DNA of 57,157 nt from Puniceicoccus vermicola (GCF_014230055.1 NZ_JACHVA010000141.1:1-57157); one strand, 5' to 3'; positions 1 to 9,717 are shown, counted from the first letter of the stretch. The notes: generated by a model from the letters alone, not told the origin. Made by a program: numbers and translations.

Positions 1-810
1 CGGGTAAGTCCCTCGACGGTCAGTAACCTCAACCAGAAGATTTACGAGCGTATTGAGGAGTGGCGGCAGAGGCCGCTCAGGAATCGCTACGTGTATACCT
101 ACCTGGACGGCCTTTGGCTCAAGCGGGCTTGGGGAGGCGAGGTCGAGAACGTCAGTATCCTCGTGGCCATCGGAGTGAACGAGATGGGATTCCGCGAGGT
201 GCTCGGAGTGAGCGAGGGCATGAGCGAAGACAAGGAGAGCTGGAGGAACCTGCTTCGCAACCTATACGGGCGGGGACTGCGCCGGATCGATCTGGCGATC
301 TCCGATAAGGCAGCCGGGTTGATCGAGGCCTTACCGGAGTTTTATCCGCAAGCCAAATGGCAACGATGTGTCTTCCACTTCCATAAAAACATCCTACACA
401 AAGTGCCCAAACAAAAGCGCGAGGAGGTGATCCCTATGCTCAAGGCAATCCATGCCCAGGAAGATGCCCAAAGTGCCCGCGAAAAAGCAATCTCCGTGGC
501 CGCCAAGCTCGAAGACTTGAAGCTCGGTCCTGCAGCCAGCATCCTGCTTCAGGGAATCGACGAATCGCTCACCTACTACCGTTTCCCCAGAGAGCACCAC
601 CGCAGCATCCGCACCAACAATATGCTCGAAAGGATCATGAAGGAGATACGTCGCAGAACCCGAGTGGTCGGAAGCTTCCCGGACGGGAAAAGCGCTCTCA
701 TGCTCGCCTGTGCCAGACTCAGACACATCGCCACAAAATCATGGTCAGATACCCGAAAATACATGGATATGACCAAGCTTGAGGAAATCGAACTTCAACA
801 AACCGCCTGA
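1..810 (+). CDS. IS256-family (mutator) transposase, 5'-truncated by window edge
   Basis: The reading frame is open from base 1 to the TGA at 808-810, so the true start is upstream of the window; the GTG at 91 is only an internal codon. The first codons read like the conserved segment before the first catalytic Asp (STVSNLNQKI..., then WRQRPL). The DDE residues can be placed as D of YLDG, D of ISDKAAG and E of NNMLERIMKEIRRRTR, with the usual VVGSFPDG tail. It catalyses cut-and-paste or copy-out movement of the element. About 269 residues are visible of a family length near 400. Nothing in the visible part is broken, so the element could be active. Confidence 0.93.
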   Translation, partial: RVSPSTVSNLNQKIYERIEEWRQRPLRNRYVYTYLDGLWLKRAWGGEVENVSILVAIGVNEMGFREVLGVSEGMSEDKESWRNLLRNLYGRGLRRIDLAISDKAAGLIEALPEFYPQAKWQRCVFHFHKNILHKVPKQKREEVIPMLKAIHAQEDAQSAREKAISVAAKLEDLKLGPAASILLQGIDESLTYYRFPREHHRSIRTNNMLERIMKEIRRRTRVVGSFPDGKSALMLACARLRHIATKSWSDTRKYMDMTKLEEIELQQTA

Positions 811-818
811 AAATCGCC

Positions 819-836
819 AGCCCCCCATGGGGGGCT
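819..836. terminator. Perfect 18-bp palindrome after the transposase
   Basis: AGCCCCCCATGGGGGGCT is a perfect inverted repeat 8 bp after the transposase stop. It has no loop and no T-run, so it is not a canonical intrinsic terminator. It may still protect the 3' end or limit read-through within the IS. Confidence 0.35.
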
Positions 837-924
837 ATTGACATCAACATCAACTAAACATCATAAAACAATCACCAACGCCTTGAGGCACTTGGACCTT
901 TTTGCGAAAGATTTTGGACACTAA

Positions 925-996
925 CGGGAACGCATCAGAAATCAACGCTCCCGAACGGCGCCTAAGACTTCGAAACGGCTATCGCCATTCCGCTCC
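925..996. repeat. REP-like repeat, copy A, truncated by the IS
   Basis: This 72-bp stretch matches the right-hand part of the two 101-bp repeats at 4877-4977 and 5066-5166 (shared blocks CGGGAACGCATCAGA, ATCAACGCTCCCG, GACTTCGAAACGGC, TATCGCCATTCCGCTCC). It contains the GGC-TATC-GCC hairpin and ends in CTCC, i.e. GGAG on the other strand. The left half, with the GTAG-headed hairpin, is absent because the IS ends exactly where homology begins. Confidence 0.75.
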
Positions 997-1436
997 AAAT
1001 TACCAATTCGTAAATCACTCGCAATTTCAGGCTGCCCCGTTGAAGCGATGGCTAATCCGAACGATATGAGACCCGTAAGAATGAATTCCCGGCCAAGACG
1101 TTCCGATGCCATCAGAAACGTGTCCCTATATGGGTTGGCAAGTGCCAGCAGAGCCGACCTCCTATCCAACTCCAAGACTAAACATTGCTATTCCCTCTCA
1201 ATGACGTAAGTAAAAGGACTGATACGCCGGGATCATGATTCATATCTCGCAGTGAAGGAATGACTTCCCCGATTGAGATCGGTGAGCTAATGCCATCCGT
1301 CTTACGACAAAATGCTACCCCCATTCTCCTGAAAGCATCTTCAATGGGTCCTCGGCGGGACGATCATCAAATTGCCAAAAGTCTACCTTCAGCAGATTGG
1401 CCCGTCACCCCCTGTAGAATAAACACTATTCTGGAA
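997..1436. other. Non-coding stretch with no recognised feature
   Basis: About 440 bp between the truncated repeat and the 3' end of the S8 protease gene. Small open frames exist on both strands (942-1175 minus, 1260-1475 plus), but I recognise no domain in them, and the minus one is partly a translation of the repeat. No terminator with a T-run is seen after the protease stop. Confidence 0.5.
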
Positions 1437-4400
1437 TCAAGGGGTGATTTTCAGCCGGTAAAATCGAGAATCTGAAACGTCTTGACCGCTAATTTCGACT
1501 GTCACAGATTTAGATCCGTCTTCATTCAATGACTCCTCAATGTTCTGAACATTGGTATCCGAATCGACAACATCCCACTCGATCAAATCGTCCGAATATA
1601 GGACCTGAATGCATTCAAGCGGAACATCTTCACGCATATTGAAAGAGAATTCTCGAACATCCCCTTTCGATTTCAGGCTAACGCCTTCGGTTCCGCTAGG
1701 ATCTCCCAAAACGAAATCAACCATGTTTTCGATGCCGTCCCCATCATAATCGAATCCGCTTAGAGAATAATTCCCTGGGCCACCAAAGTTCCTCACCTGA
1801 GAATCCAACCAATTTGCATAGGCTGCGGCAGGAAATCCATTCACTGAAGGAATGGTAACCGTCATCTTAATCGGGACCGTTAATTCTGAACCAATCGGTG
1901 CATCCGTCACCACCAATAACGATGCATAGTAAATCCCGGAAACGGATGGATCGGGCGAAAATGTCAACTCAATCTCCTCCATCTGCTCAGCGTTAAGAAG
2001 CCCCCCCGACGGATTGACTGAAAGCCAGTTTGCGGACTCGAAAATTGGGAGGGATTCAGCCGATTGCGCGGACTCCTGTGAGTCTATTTGCGCAACACTC
2101 GATCCGGCCGAAACTATCGCAGTCCATTCCCCGGGGGCGACCCCATAGTTGTATAAAGAAAGACTGTTATCCGTCAAAATAGAGCCAGCCTCGACGGTCA
2201 CTTCAATCGATTCTGGAAATACCGAAAATTTGGAAACGGGGACTCTCAGTTTAACACCAGATGCTCCATTGATCGCATTTATCGTAAATGGAATGCCCGT
2301 ATAAAATTCACTTACACTTGCGAAAATCTCATAAGTGTTCCCGGGTAGTCGAATCGAAAAGCGACCTTGAGAATCACTCGTGGTCATAAATTGCTCACCA
2401 TTTGCTTCCAAGATGACACTCGCGTTGGGCAAAGGATCATATGAAGAAACAACCGTTCCCGAAACATTAACCGTATTCGATGCCGTCGCGGAAAAAGAAA
2501 AGGATTGGCTAGTACGGCTGCTAGGCCCGCCGCTCTTCAGCACAATCGAGTAGCTTCCTGTATATGGCACAGGCGTATTTCCGTAGCAAAAGAAACGTAA
2601 ATTCTTATCTCGGTAAGACTGCCCCGGCTGGAGGTTGCCAATCGAACGATTTCCGAAGTTCATGCTATCGAACCCCATAGGAATATTTGTATACAATTCT
2701 TCGGGACTCGCCTCGATATCACTATAGATCACATAGGCAGTGGTGTCCGAAATGTTTGTAATCGTATACTCCACCACCACGGTCTCGCCTGGATTGATAA
2801 ATCCGTCACCGTTATTGTAGGGAGAAATTGATTTCGGGTCAGAAATAGCCACATCTGTGATTGAAAACTGACCTCCAATAACTGGGGTGTCCCCGGGGTC
2901 GCTGTCTTCTGTTGCACCAAGCATAGCCTGCACATTCAGCCGTCCGCCAGTTGCAACCGCTCCAGAAAACGCACCTAGCTTGTCGACGGTGGATAGCAGC
3001 CTCGACTTAAGACCTTGACCATTGACTGAACTTACAGATTTCAAAAGCGCTAGCGCACCCGTTACTTGTGGCGCAGCCATTGAGGTCCCTGAAATCAAAG
3101 CATAGGAGGATTCTGGATAAGTGCTATAGATCGTATCTCCTGGCGCGGCAAGATCGACCGTAGATGCCCCATAATTTGAAAAGGAAGCGAGGTCATCGTT
3201 GTAGTCACTAGCCGCCACAGAAATGACATTCGGGACATCGTAGCAAGAAGGATAATAAGGAACTTGATCGGTATCAACGGGCGGCTCATCGAGGAGAGCA
3301 TTCCCGGCAGCAGCAATAAAAAGAACGTCTGCATTGGATGCGGCCCGTATCGCGTCCTCATACAAAATTGGTGGATTTCTTGCCTCAGGACGGCCAAAAC
3401 CACCAAAACTATTGTTGATCATTTTTGCACCATTACTGACAGCGTAATTAGTCGCATCAATTGCGGCAGAGAATGAGATCCAACGGCCCGAACTTCCGAT
3501 CTTCAGAGGCATAATGCTGACTTTCCAACAGACACCCGATATTCCAATACCATTGTTACCTCTGGCCCCGATAATTCCGGAAACGTGGGTTCCATGACCA
3601 TTCTGATCAGATGGATCATTGTCGGGCTTCAACACTGCCGTAGAAGAAGAATTAGGATCCCATGAGTTTCCAACAAAATCCCATCCGTTTACGTCATCGA
3701 TAAATCCGTTTTGATCATTATCTATACCGTCCCCGGGAATTTCGTAGACATTTGTCCATAAATTCTCTTTTAGATCCGGGTGGTCGAGTTGGACTCCACT
3801 GTCAACAACCGCAACGACAACATCTGAAGATCCCGTGCCGACATTCCACGCAATGGTTGCTCCGATGTCCGCCCCCTCTGTACTGCCAGACCATTGACCA
3901 GTATTTTCGAGCGCCCATTGAATATAAAAATCTTCGTCATCTGGAATCGTGCCAGAAAAGAACCCGATATTATCGGCTTCTGCAACACCGCGAAGATCCC
4001 AATCTGGCTGACCAGCAAGAAATGCCTCTTCAAATGATCGAACAATAGAATCGACAGAGTTCAGAGCCGGAGAACTCGTAGCTACGATAAAAACCGGTGC
4101 TGTCGACAATTGGCCTCGAAGATAATATCCATTCACGGACATCCACTCCTGAAGGTCTTCTTTCGTCGCCCCATCGGGGAGGCGAATCATCGCGTGGTCA
4201 CCAACGACAGCGCTCGACCAAACCGCTTTCGTCTCTCCGTCTATCGAACTTTCCATAACGCTTTCAACCAAAACGTTCGGATAGGAAAAGTTTTTCACCC
4301 GGTATAAGGATTTCCTCACGAATCGCCCATCAGAGTCAGTCGGCATATCCCGAGCATCTAGCAAAACTGCATCTTCCAAGAGCCCTGCCATCGGTCCTAT

Positions 4401-4613
4401 CTCTGGCTGTGCAGAAGGCATGCTTGCATTATTCGCTGTCAACTTTTCCTGAGAAGCCAATGGCGCCGACGCAACCTCTTTATCGTGTCCCTGATCTCCA
4501 ACGCCTTGTAAAACGGAGGGATCGACAATTTCGTCCCGACTGCTCGATTGAAAAATCAGGAAGAAGGAAACGACAAGAGCGGCGGCAACTAAAGCGACTA
4601 TTTTCTTTTTCAT
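1437..4613 (-). CDS. Secreted subtilisin-family (S8) serine protease, multidomain
   Basis: 1058 residues. The N-terminus (MKKK, then a hydrophobic run to about residue 22) is a signal peptide or anchor, followed by a long pro-region. The S8 catalytic domain covers about 255-555: Asp271 in VDSGVQLDHPD, His340 in NGHGTHVSG, oxyanion Asn438 in AAAGN and Ser511 in SGTSMAAP, so the triad is intact. After it come immunoglobulin-like segments: a CARDB-like region around 580-700, a carboxypeptidase-regulatory-like segment (VSGTVVSSYDPLPNASV), a BACON-like segment, then an AAAYANWL...DYDGDGI calcium-type loop and a C-terminus ending FYRLKI. Such tails are common in secreted Verrucomicrobiota proteins and probably serve surface sorting (inference). 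Likely an extracellular or surface protease. No Shine-Dalgarno is seen before the ATG; it stands alone between repeat-rich regions. Confidence 0.9.
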   Translation of the reverse strand: MKKKIVALVAAALVVSFFLIFQSSSRDEIVDPSVLQGVGDQGHDKEVASAPLASQEKLTANNASMPSAQPEIGPMAGLLEDAVLLDARDMPTDSDGRFVRKSLYRVKNFSYPNVLVESVMESSIDGETKAVWSSAVVGDHAMIRLPDGATKEDLQEWMSVNGYYLRGQLSTAPVFIVATSSPALNSVDSIVRSFEEAFLAGQPDWDLRGVAEADNIGFFSGTIPDDEDFYIQWALENTGQWSGSTEGADIGATIAWNVGTGSSDVVVAVVDSGVQLDHPDLKENLWTNVYEIPGDGIDNDQNGFIDDVNGWDFVGNSWDPNSSSTAVLKPDNDPSDQNGHGTHVSGIIGARGNNGIGISGVCWKVSIMPLKIGSSGRWISFSAAIDATNYAVSNGAKMINNSFGGFGRPEARNPPILYEDAIRAASNADVLFIAAAGNALLDEPPVDTDQVPYYPSCYDVPNVISVAASDYNDDLASFSNYGASTVDLAAPGDTIYSTYPESSYALISGTSMAAPQVTGALALLKSVSSVNGQGLKSRLLSTVDKLGAFSGAVATGGRLNVQAMLGATEDSDPGDTPVIGGQFSITDVAISDPKSISPYNNGDGFINPGETVVVEYTITNISDTTAYVIYSDIEASPEELYTNIPMGFDSMNFGNRSIGNLQPGQSYRDKNLRFFCYGNTPVPYTGSYSIVLKSGGPSSRTSQSFSFSATASNTVNVSGTVVSSYDPLPNASVILEANGEQFMTTSDSQGRFSIRLPGNTYEIFASVSEFYTGIPFTINAINGASGVKLRVPVSKFSVFPESIEVTVEAGSILTDNSLSLYNYGVAPGEWTAIVSAGSSVAQIDSQESAQSAESLPIFESANWLSVNPSGGLLNAEQMEEIELTFSPDPSVSGIYYASLLVVTDAPIGSELTVPIKMTVTIPSVNGFPAAAYANWLDSQVRNFGGPGNYSLSGFDYDGDGIENMVDFVLGDPSGTEGVSLKSKGDVREFSFNMREDVPLECIQVLYSDDLIEWDVVDSDTNVQNIEESLNEDGSKSVTVEISGQDVSDSRFYRLKITP

Positions 4614-4876
4614 AGGAGGAGACCGAATTCGTAAATGGAGCTGCTCAAGAACGCGAGCAGAATATTACTTTTCTTAAACCTCCCATCGACAAGGACAACC
4701 TAATCCCTCCCAAACGTAGAATAAGAAGTCCTATTCGATCAGATTCCGAGAGAATTACGAATTACCTAATCCCGAACCTCGAATCCCCTTCAATCGGTGG
4801 CCCCAAGGGCGACCCCTAAATCGCCAGAACTGAGCGAAGACATCAGGCTGAGCGGGTAACCCGATCCAGCGTCTTA

Positions 4877-4977
4877 GTAGGACAGCAGCTTTAGCTGCGT
4901 CCCGGCGGGAACGCATCAGAGATCAACGCTCCCGCACGGAGCCCAAGACTTCGAAACGGCTATCGCCATTCCGCTCC
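4877..4977. repeat. REPIN-like repeat, copy B
   Basis: A 101-bp element with a hairpin at each end. The left end is GTAG followed by GACAGCAGCTTTAGCTGCGTC (stem GCAGCT/AGCTGC, loop TT). The right end is the GGCTATCGCC hairpin followed by CTCC, i.e. GGAG in the opposite orientation. A short tetranucleotide head before a hairpin is the usual form of REP sequences moved by RAYT transposases. Copy C repeats it 189 bp further on with a few substitutions. It lies in the 581-bp intergenic region 4614-5194, which otherwise holds only a small CTGCTC/GAGCAG inverted repeat near 4640-4659. Confidence 0.75.
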
Positions 4978-5065
4978 ACATTCGTTCCTTAACCAAAGGG
5001 AGCCACTTCACCCAGCAAGACCGCGCAGCTGAAGCTGAGCGGGTACGTCCCGATCCAGCGTCTCA

Positions 5066-5166
5066 GTAGGACAGCAGCTTCAGCTGCGTCTCGGCGGGGA
5101 TGCATCAGAAATCAACCTACCCGCATGGAGCCCAAGATTTCGAAACGGCTATCGTCGTTCCGCTCC
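5066..5166. repeat. REPIN-like repeat, copy C
   Basis: Second complete copy of the 101-bp element, again running from GTAG to CTCC. The stem is kept while the loop changes (CAGCT-TC-AGCTG here, CAGCT-TT-AGCTG in copy B). The preceding 25 bp (GATCCAGCGTCT...) is also shared with copy B, so the duplicated unit extends to about 130 bp. It ends 29 bp from the 3' end of the DUF1439 gene. Confidence 0.75.
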
Positions 5167-5194
5167 AAATTTCCCTTTCCCCTTCTCCTAGGAC

Positions 5195-5749
5195 TTAGAG
5201 TCCCAAGGTGACTTGGATCTCTTGGTCGCGGATCTCAAATCCTTTGAGAACGGCAGCAGCCAGAGCGATCTTGAAGTCTTCGGTATTCAACTTGTAGACG
5301 GGGATGTCCTGAAGAAATTGCTGTGAGGCCTTGGTCACGGCTTGGACCACTTGATCCGAGAGATTCGAGGGAACACCGGGGATGTCGATTTTATCGACGG
5401 TCGGCTCATTGAGGAAGAACTGGAGTGTCTCGGAATCATAACGAAGTCCCGAGGAAAGCTGAACGCTTCCGGAGTAGGACTTGCCCAAAAGGCCTCCGCC
5501 GAGTCCGACTTTGGCGTCCATCCCAATCTCAATCCGATTGGAGGACTCCAGGAGCTTAACCACTGGATTCGAGTAAGTCACCTCGACAACAGTGAGATAG
5601 GTATCGCTCTTGGGGAAAGCCGTTTCCAACGCTTTATCGATCATTGGTTGGGTGATCGAGACGGTGATTCCCTTCGTCTTCAGGAAGATGAAGGAGGCGA
5701 TGCCTAGGACGATAAGAATAACGAGAGCGATAGTCAGCTTTTTACCCAT
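5195..5749 (-). CDS. DUF1439 (YceB-like) membrane-anchored protein
   Basis: 184 residues. An N-terminal hydrophobic helix (about residues 5-24) follows MGKK. The rest looks like the DUF1439/YceB fold: an amphipathic segment (ITQPMIDKALETAFP), alternating beta-strands, and a C-terminal FEIRDQEIQVTLGL strand. E. coli YceB is a lipoprotein of unknown role; here there is no lipobox Cys, so it is probably held by an uncleaved anchor and faces the periplasm. The family has been compared to lipid-binding tubular folds, but its function is unknown. It is a single gene with no obvious partner. Confidence 0.65.
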   Translation of the reverse strand: MGKKLTIALVILIVLGIASFIFLKTKGITVSITQPMIDKALETAFPKSDTYLTVVEVTYSNPVVKLLESSNRIEIGMDAKVGLGGGLLGKSYSGSVQLSSGLRYDSETLQFFLNEPTVDKIDIPGVPSNLSDQVVQAVTKASQQFLQDIPVYKLNTEDFKIALAAAVLKGFEIRDQEIQVTLGL

Positions 5750-6023
5750 AGGCGAAATCTTCCTAAAATCCGCACAAGGAGCAAGTCCTGAGAATCACGA
5801 ATTATTCACAAAAGTCCCTTTTTCAGGGTAATTCCTACAATTTCGTTACGTCCCGCCATCCCTTTTCGCCAAGGCTCATGCACCTTCTCCAGAAATTCAA
5901 AGGACTTTTCTACCCACACTTGGAGAGACTCCAACCATAGTCCTCTCAATCCGGAGCACCTTCATTTTCTTCTAGATCGGTATACTCACCCATCCAAATC
6001 CCCACACGATCCGCACCTCCCCC
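5750..6023. other. Intergenic region upstream of the DUF1439 gene
   Basis: About 270 bp between the start of the DUF1439 gene and the clpC terminator. It must hold the promoter of the DUF1439 gene (minus strand), but I see no convincing -35/-10 pair and no repeat. Confidence 0.4.
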
Positions 6024-6055
6024 TAAAAAAAAACGGCGCCCCGAAGGACGCCGTT
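6024..6055 (-). terminator. Rho-independent terminator of the ilvE-mcsA-mcsB-clpC operon
   Basis: Read on the minus strand, a GC-rich stem (AACGGCG...CGCCGTT with inner CC/GG pairs, loop near TTCG) is followed directly by a run of nine T. It lies 24 bp past the clpC stop codon. Confidence 0.9.
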
Positions 6056-6078
6056 GTAAAAGTTTCTGGACGAATCGA

Positions 6079-8565
6079 TTAGACCGAAGAGGAGGTTTCC
6101 TGACGGAATGTCAGTTCCTTGCGGTCTGGATTCTTGTCGATCTGAATCGGTTCGCCGGGCTTAATCGATCCGCCGAGGATCTCTTCGGCCAATCCATCCT
6201 CAATGTAACGCTCAATGGCGCGACGGAGAGGGCGGGCGCCGTATTTCTCGTCATACCCTTCCTCGAGGAGGAAGTCGCGAGCGGCGTCGGTCAGCGTGAA
6301 GAAGATGCCGCGGTCCTTCAGGCGATCCAGCACGGTCTTCAATTCGAGATCGACGATCCCCTTCATGTGGGTGCGGTCGAGTGGACGGAAGATGATCAAC
6401 TCGTTCAAACGATTCAGGAACTCTGGCTTAAAGAGCCTCTTGGTCTCGTCGAGAATCCGATCCCGAGCCTTGTCGAAATCAGCCATGGTGTCTTCCGAAC
6501 CAAATCCCATGGAGGAATTCTTCTGGAGGATCTCAGCTCCGACGTTCGAAGTCATGATGAGAATCGTGTTCCGGAAATCAACCCGGCGACCGAGGCTGTC
6601 GGTCAAGCGACCTTCTTCCAGGACTTGGAGGAGGAGCTGAACCACATCCGGATGCGCCTTCTCGATTTCGTCGAGGAGGATGACCGAATACGGACGGCGG
6701 CGAACCGCTTCCGTCAACTGCCCACCTTCTTCATAGCCGACGTAGCCGGGAGGCGAGCCGATGAGACGCGAGACGGAGAATTTCTCCATATACTCGGACA
6801 TGTCCACCTGAATGATGGCATCTGAGCTGCCGAACATCGATTCTGCCAAGGTCTTGGCCAAGTGAGTCTTCCCCACCCCTGTCGGCCCGAGGAACATGAA
6901 CGAACCGATCGGGCGGCGAGGATCCTTGAGATCCGCACGCGAACGACGCAAAGCCCGAGAGATTGCAACCGTGGCCGGATCCTGCCCAATGACTTGAGAC
7001 TGCAGATCCTGCTCGAGGTGGAGCAATTTGGCACTGTCCTGCTGCTCCATCCGGGTCAGCGGGATGCCGGTCCAGTCGGAGATCACATGAAGGATGTCGT
7101 CGTCGCTGACGGTGATTTTCTGCTCTTCCCGGCTCTTTTTCCAGGCCTCGAGCTTCTCTTCCCGTTCTTTGCGAAGGCGTTTTTCCTCATCGCGGAAGCG
7201 GGCGGCATCCTCGAAGTTCTGAGCGCTGATGGCCTCTTCCTTCTGGGTGCAAACGCCGTCAATCCGGTCCGTGTATTCCTCGATCTCCGGAGGACGCTCC
7301 AGTGAGTTGATGCGGGCGCGCGAGCCCGACTCGTCGATCACGTCGATCGCCTTGTCTGGGAGAAAACGGCCGGTGATGTAGCGGTCCGAGAGCTTGGTCG
7401 CGATCTCGAGAGCTTCATCGGTAAACTCTACCTTGTGGTGCTCTTCGTATTTCGAACGAATGCCCTTGAGGATCTGGATCGAATCTTCGACCGAGGGAGG
7501 ATCGACCTTGACCGACTGGAAACGTCGATCGAGTGCACTATCCTTCTCAATGTGCTTGCGGTATTCGGCCAACGTCGTCGCGCCGATGCACTGCAACTCG
7601 CCACGGCTGAGGGCTGGCTTGAAGATGTTCGAGGCATCCATGGCCCCTTCGGCGGCTCCGGCCCCGACAATGGTGTGGAGCTCGTCGATGAAGAGGATGA
7701 CGTTCCCGCACTTGCGGATTTCGTCCATGACTGCCTTGATCCGCTCCTCGAACTGACCGCGATATTTTGTGCCCGCAACCATCAAAGCGAGGTCGAGGGT
7801 GATCACGCGTTTATCGAGGATAATCTCCGGAACCACGCCCTGCGAAATTTCCTGGGCGAGGCCTTCGACGATCGCCGTCTTCCCCACCCCGGCTTCTCCA
7901 ATGAGGACCGGGTTGTTCTTGGTGCGCCGGCAGAGGATTTGAATGACGCGACGGATCTCCTTCTCGCGGCCAATGACCGGATCGAGTTCCCCTTTCTTCG
8001 CCATTTCCGTAAGGTCACGACCGAAGGACTTGAGCGCCGGCGTTTTCACTTCCTTGCGCTCTTCCTGTGGATTCGAGCCGACCCCTGCTGCTTCGGCGCC
8101 CGCTTCCGGGTTCTCGCTGAAGTTCGGATCGAGCTCGATGAGGATTTCGTTCCGGCAGCGTTCGATGTCGACGTCGAGTGAGCGAAGTACGCGCGCGGCG
8201 ACTCCGTCCCCCTCCCGCAAGAGACCCAGCAGAATGTGCTCGGTCCCCACATAGCTGTGGTTGAGGGCCTTGGCTTCTTTATTGGCCAGGGCCAGCACCT
8301 GCTTCACGCGGGGGGTGTAAGGGATGTTGCCGGTCGGCTTGGTCTCGGGACCTGTACCCACCTGCTTTTCCACAGCGCTGCGAACGGTATCCAAACTCAA
8401 GCCGAGCTTCTGGAGGACGTTGACCGCTACGCCTTGACCCAGGTTGATCAGGCCGAGCAATAAGTGTTCGGTACCAACGTAGGTGTGGTGAAAACGGTCG
8501 GCCTCCTTTCGGGCGAGAGCGAGGACCTGCTGCGCGCGAGGCGTAAAATTGTTCATCGGCTCCAT
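6079..8565 (-). CDS. clpC: ATP-dependent Clp protease ATPase subunit ClpC
   Basis: 828 residues, normal ClpC length. Two Clp N-terminal repeats (about 5-145) bind adaptors or phosphoarginine-marked substrates. AAA-1 has Walker A GEAGVGKT at 223-230 and Walker B ILFIDELH at 290-297. A UVR motif lies near 436-470 in the linker, which is the mark of ClpC rather than ClpA or ClpB. AAA-2 has Walker A GPTGVGKT at 560-567. A hexamer unfolds proteins and feeds them to ClpP, which is not encoded here. The start at 8565 is supported by GAAAGG five bases upstream; a second ATG three codons in is possible. It is the last gene of the run with mcsA and mcsB, 63 bp after mcsB. In Firmicutes McsB marks substrates for ClpCP, so the cluster implies the same pathway here (inference). 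Confidence 0.97.
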   Translation of the reverse strand: MEPMNNFTPRAQQVLALARKEADRFHHTYVGTEHLLLGLINLGQGVAVNVLQKLGLSLDTVRSAVEKQVGTGPETKPTGNIPYTPRVKQVLALANKEAKALNHSYVGTEHILLGLLREGDGVAARVLRSLDVDIERCRNEILIELDPNFSENPEAGAEAAGVGSNPQEERKEVKTPALKSFGRDLTEMAKKGELDPVIGREKEIRRVIQILCRRTKNNPVLIGEAGVGKTAIVEGLAQEISQGVVPEIILDKRVITLDLALMVAGTKYRGQFEERIKAVMDEIRKCGNVILFIDELHTIVGAGAAEGAMDASNIFKPALSRGELQCIGATTLAEYRKHIEKDSALDRRFQSVKVDPPSVEDSIQILKGIRSKYEEHHKVEFTDEALEIATKLSDRYITGRFLPDKAIDVIDESGSRARINSLERPPEIEEYTDRIDGVCTQKEEAISAQNFEDAARFRDEEKRLRKEREEKLEAWKKSREEQKITVSDDDILHVISDWTGIPLTRMEQQDSAKLLHLEQDLQSQVIGQDPATVAISRALRRSRADLKDPRRPIGSFMFLGPTGVGKTHLAKTLAESMFGSSDAIIQVDMSEYMEKFSVSRLIGSPPGYVGYEEGGQLTEAVRRRPYSVILLDEIEKAHPDVVQLLLQVLEEGRLTDSLGRRVDFRNTILIMTSNVGAEILQKNSSMGFGSEDTMADFDKARDRILDETKRLFKPEFLNRLNELIIFRPLDRTHMKGIVDLELKTVLDRLKDRGIFFTLTDAARDFLLEEGYDEKYGARPLRRAIERYIEDGLAEEILGGSIKPGEPIQIDKNPDRKELTFRQETSSSV

Positions 8566-8628
8566 ATATACCTTTCTATTACGGTGTGATCAAAGAGTCA
8601 ACGGGCACATGATTTTTGTCCCATTGGG

Positions 8629-9717
8629 TCAAGATGGCGCTGCGTCATAATCCGGTTCAGCGATTGCGGAGAAGTTGCGCCGCGCCGAGGAAGCGCGGAG
8701 TGCGTCCCGGGCCGCAGATTCGATTTCGGATTCCGCAAGATACTGCACATGAGCGGGTTGGGCTTCAATAAAGAGCCGATCCACCAGACAGCGCGTGTCC
8801 TTGGGGAACATTCCAAAATCGGTTCCGAGCCGGATCAATGACAGCAGACTCATACCCTCTCCTGAGCTTAAAAGATGCCCGTTTCGCAGAATTCCATAAG
8901 CGCGCCCGATCCGGTCGAGGATCCGGTTGCGATCGGTCTGCAACAAGCGCATCCGGGCGTTTTCTTCCTGCACCCGGACCGTCTTGAGAACGTTGGCCAG
9001 TCTTTTCAAGATGGCCTCCTCGGATTCGCCCAAGGTCTGCTGGTTGGAAATCTGGAAAATGCTGCCCGACGCATCGGAACCCTCCCCGAGCCAACCGCGG
9101 ACGACGAGCCCGATCTGGTTCACGGCGCGGATGACTTTTTCCATGTTTTTGGTGATCACGAGACCGGGCAGGTGCATCATCACCGAAGCCCGCAAACCGG
9201 TGCCCACATTCGAGGGGCAGGCGGTCAGGAAACCGAGGTCTTCCGAATAGGCAAAATCGAGCGTCTCCTCGAGTGAGTTGTCGAGGGCGTTGATCGTCGT
9301 CCAGACTTTATCGAGATGAAATCCTGCCAGCATCGACTGAATCCGCAGGTGGTCCTCTTCGTTGATCATGACCGCGCAGGACTGATCGCCGTTGATGACC
9401 ACCCCGGCCCCGGACTGGGATTCGATCAACTCCCGGCTGACCAAGTGGCGCTCGACCAGGATCTTACGCTCCATCTCCGAGATGTCCTCCATCCGCAGGG
9501 AAACGGACGAATCCATCCCCTCCGCTCCTTCGATGGCCTTACGACAAACTTCAAAGACTTCGTTCCGATTCTCGTCGGTCGACTGGTTCGGGAAGATGTG
9601 GCCCGCCAGATTCCGCGCGAGGCGGATGCGGGTACTCAGAATAATCGGGATCGACGAGGTGTGCTGATGGGTCAGCTCCGAATCGGCCCGAATCAGAGAC
9701 TCAATTTTAAGCTCCAT
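8629..9717 (-). CDS. mcsB: Protein-arginine kinase McsB
   Basis: 362 residues from the ATG at 9717. An open frame extends 19 codons further upstream, but that part overlaps mcsA; the chosen start overlaps the mcsA stop by 11 bp, typical of translational coupling. The phosphagen-kinase-type catalytic domain is evident: STRIRLARNLAG near the N-terminus, MINEEDHLRIQ (the NEED loop), CPSNVGTGLRASVMMHLPGL and GEGSDASG...QISNQ. McsB phosphorylates arginine side chains in proteins; in Bacillus the product is a degradation tag read by ClpC. The adjacent McsA is its activator. The family is best known from Firmicutes, and its presence outside them is notable. Confidence 0.95.
   Translation of the reverse strand: MELKIESLIRADSELTHQHTSSIPIILSTRIRLARNLAGHIFPNQSTDENRNEVFEVCRKAIEGAEGMDSSVSLRMEDISEMERKILVERHLVSRELIESQSGAGVVINGDQSCAVMINEEDHLRIQSMLAGFHLDKVWTTINALDNSLEETLDFAYSEDLGFLTACPSNVGTGLRASVMMHLPGLVITKNMEKVIRAVNQIGLVVRGWLGEGSDASGSIFQISNQQTLGESEEAILKRLANVLKTVRVQEENARMRLLQTDRNRILDRIGRAYGILRNGHLLSSGEGMSLLSLIRLGTDFGMFPKDTRCLVDRLFIEAQPAHVQYLAESEIESAARDALRASSARRNFSAIAEPDYDAAPS

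Larger units (their letters stand above)
1..924 (+). mobile_element. IS256-family insertion sequence, right-hand part
   Basis: The window opens inside an IS256-family (mutator type) element. The 3' part of the transposase is followed by about 110 bp of non-coding end sequence that finishes with a tract around 899-922 (TTTTTGCGAAAGATTTTGG, then ACACTAA), which looks like the terminal inverted repeat. The right boundary is placed at about 924 because the sequence from 925 onwards matches internal positions of the repeats at 4877-4977 and 5066-5166; the matching half upstream is missing. The left end lies outside the window, so neither the terminal repeat pair nor a target duplication can be checked here. 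Confidence 0.8.

Noticed and set aside
942-1175. 77-codon open frame on the minus strand
   Set aside because: Starts with TTG, has no recognised domain, and its last third is a translation of the REP-like repeat (ERNGDSRFEVLG).
4600-4625. AGGAGG-like sequence next to the S8 protease start
   Set aside because: In mRNA orientation it reads TCCTCC, so it is not a Shine-Dalgarno sequence.
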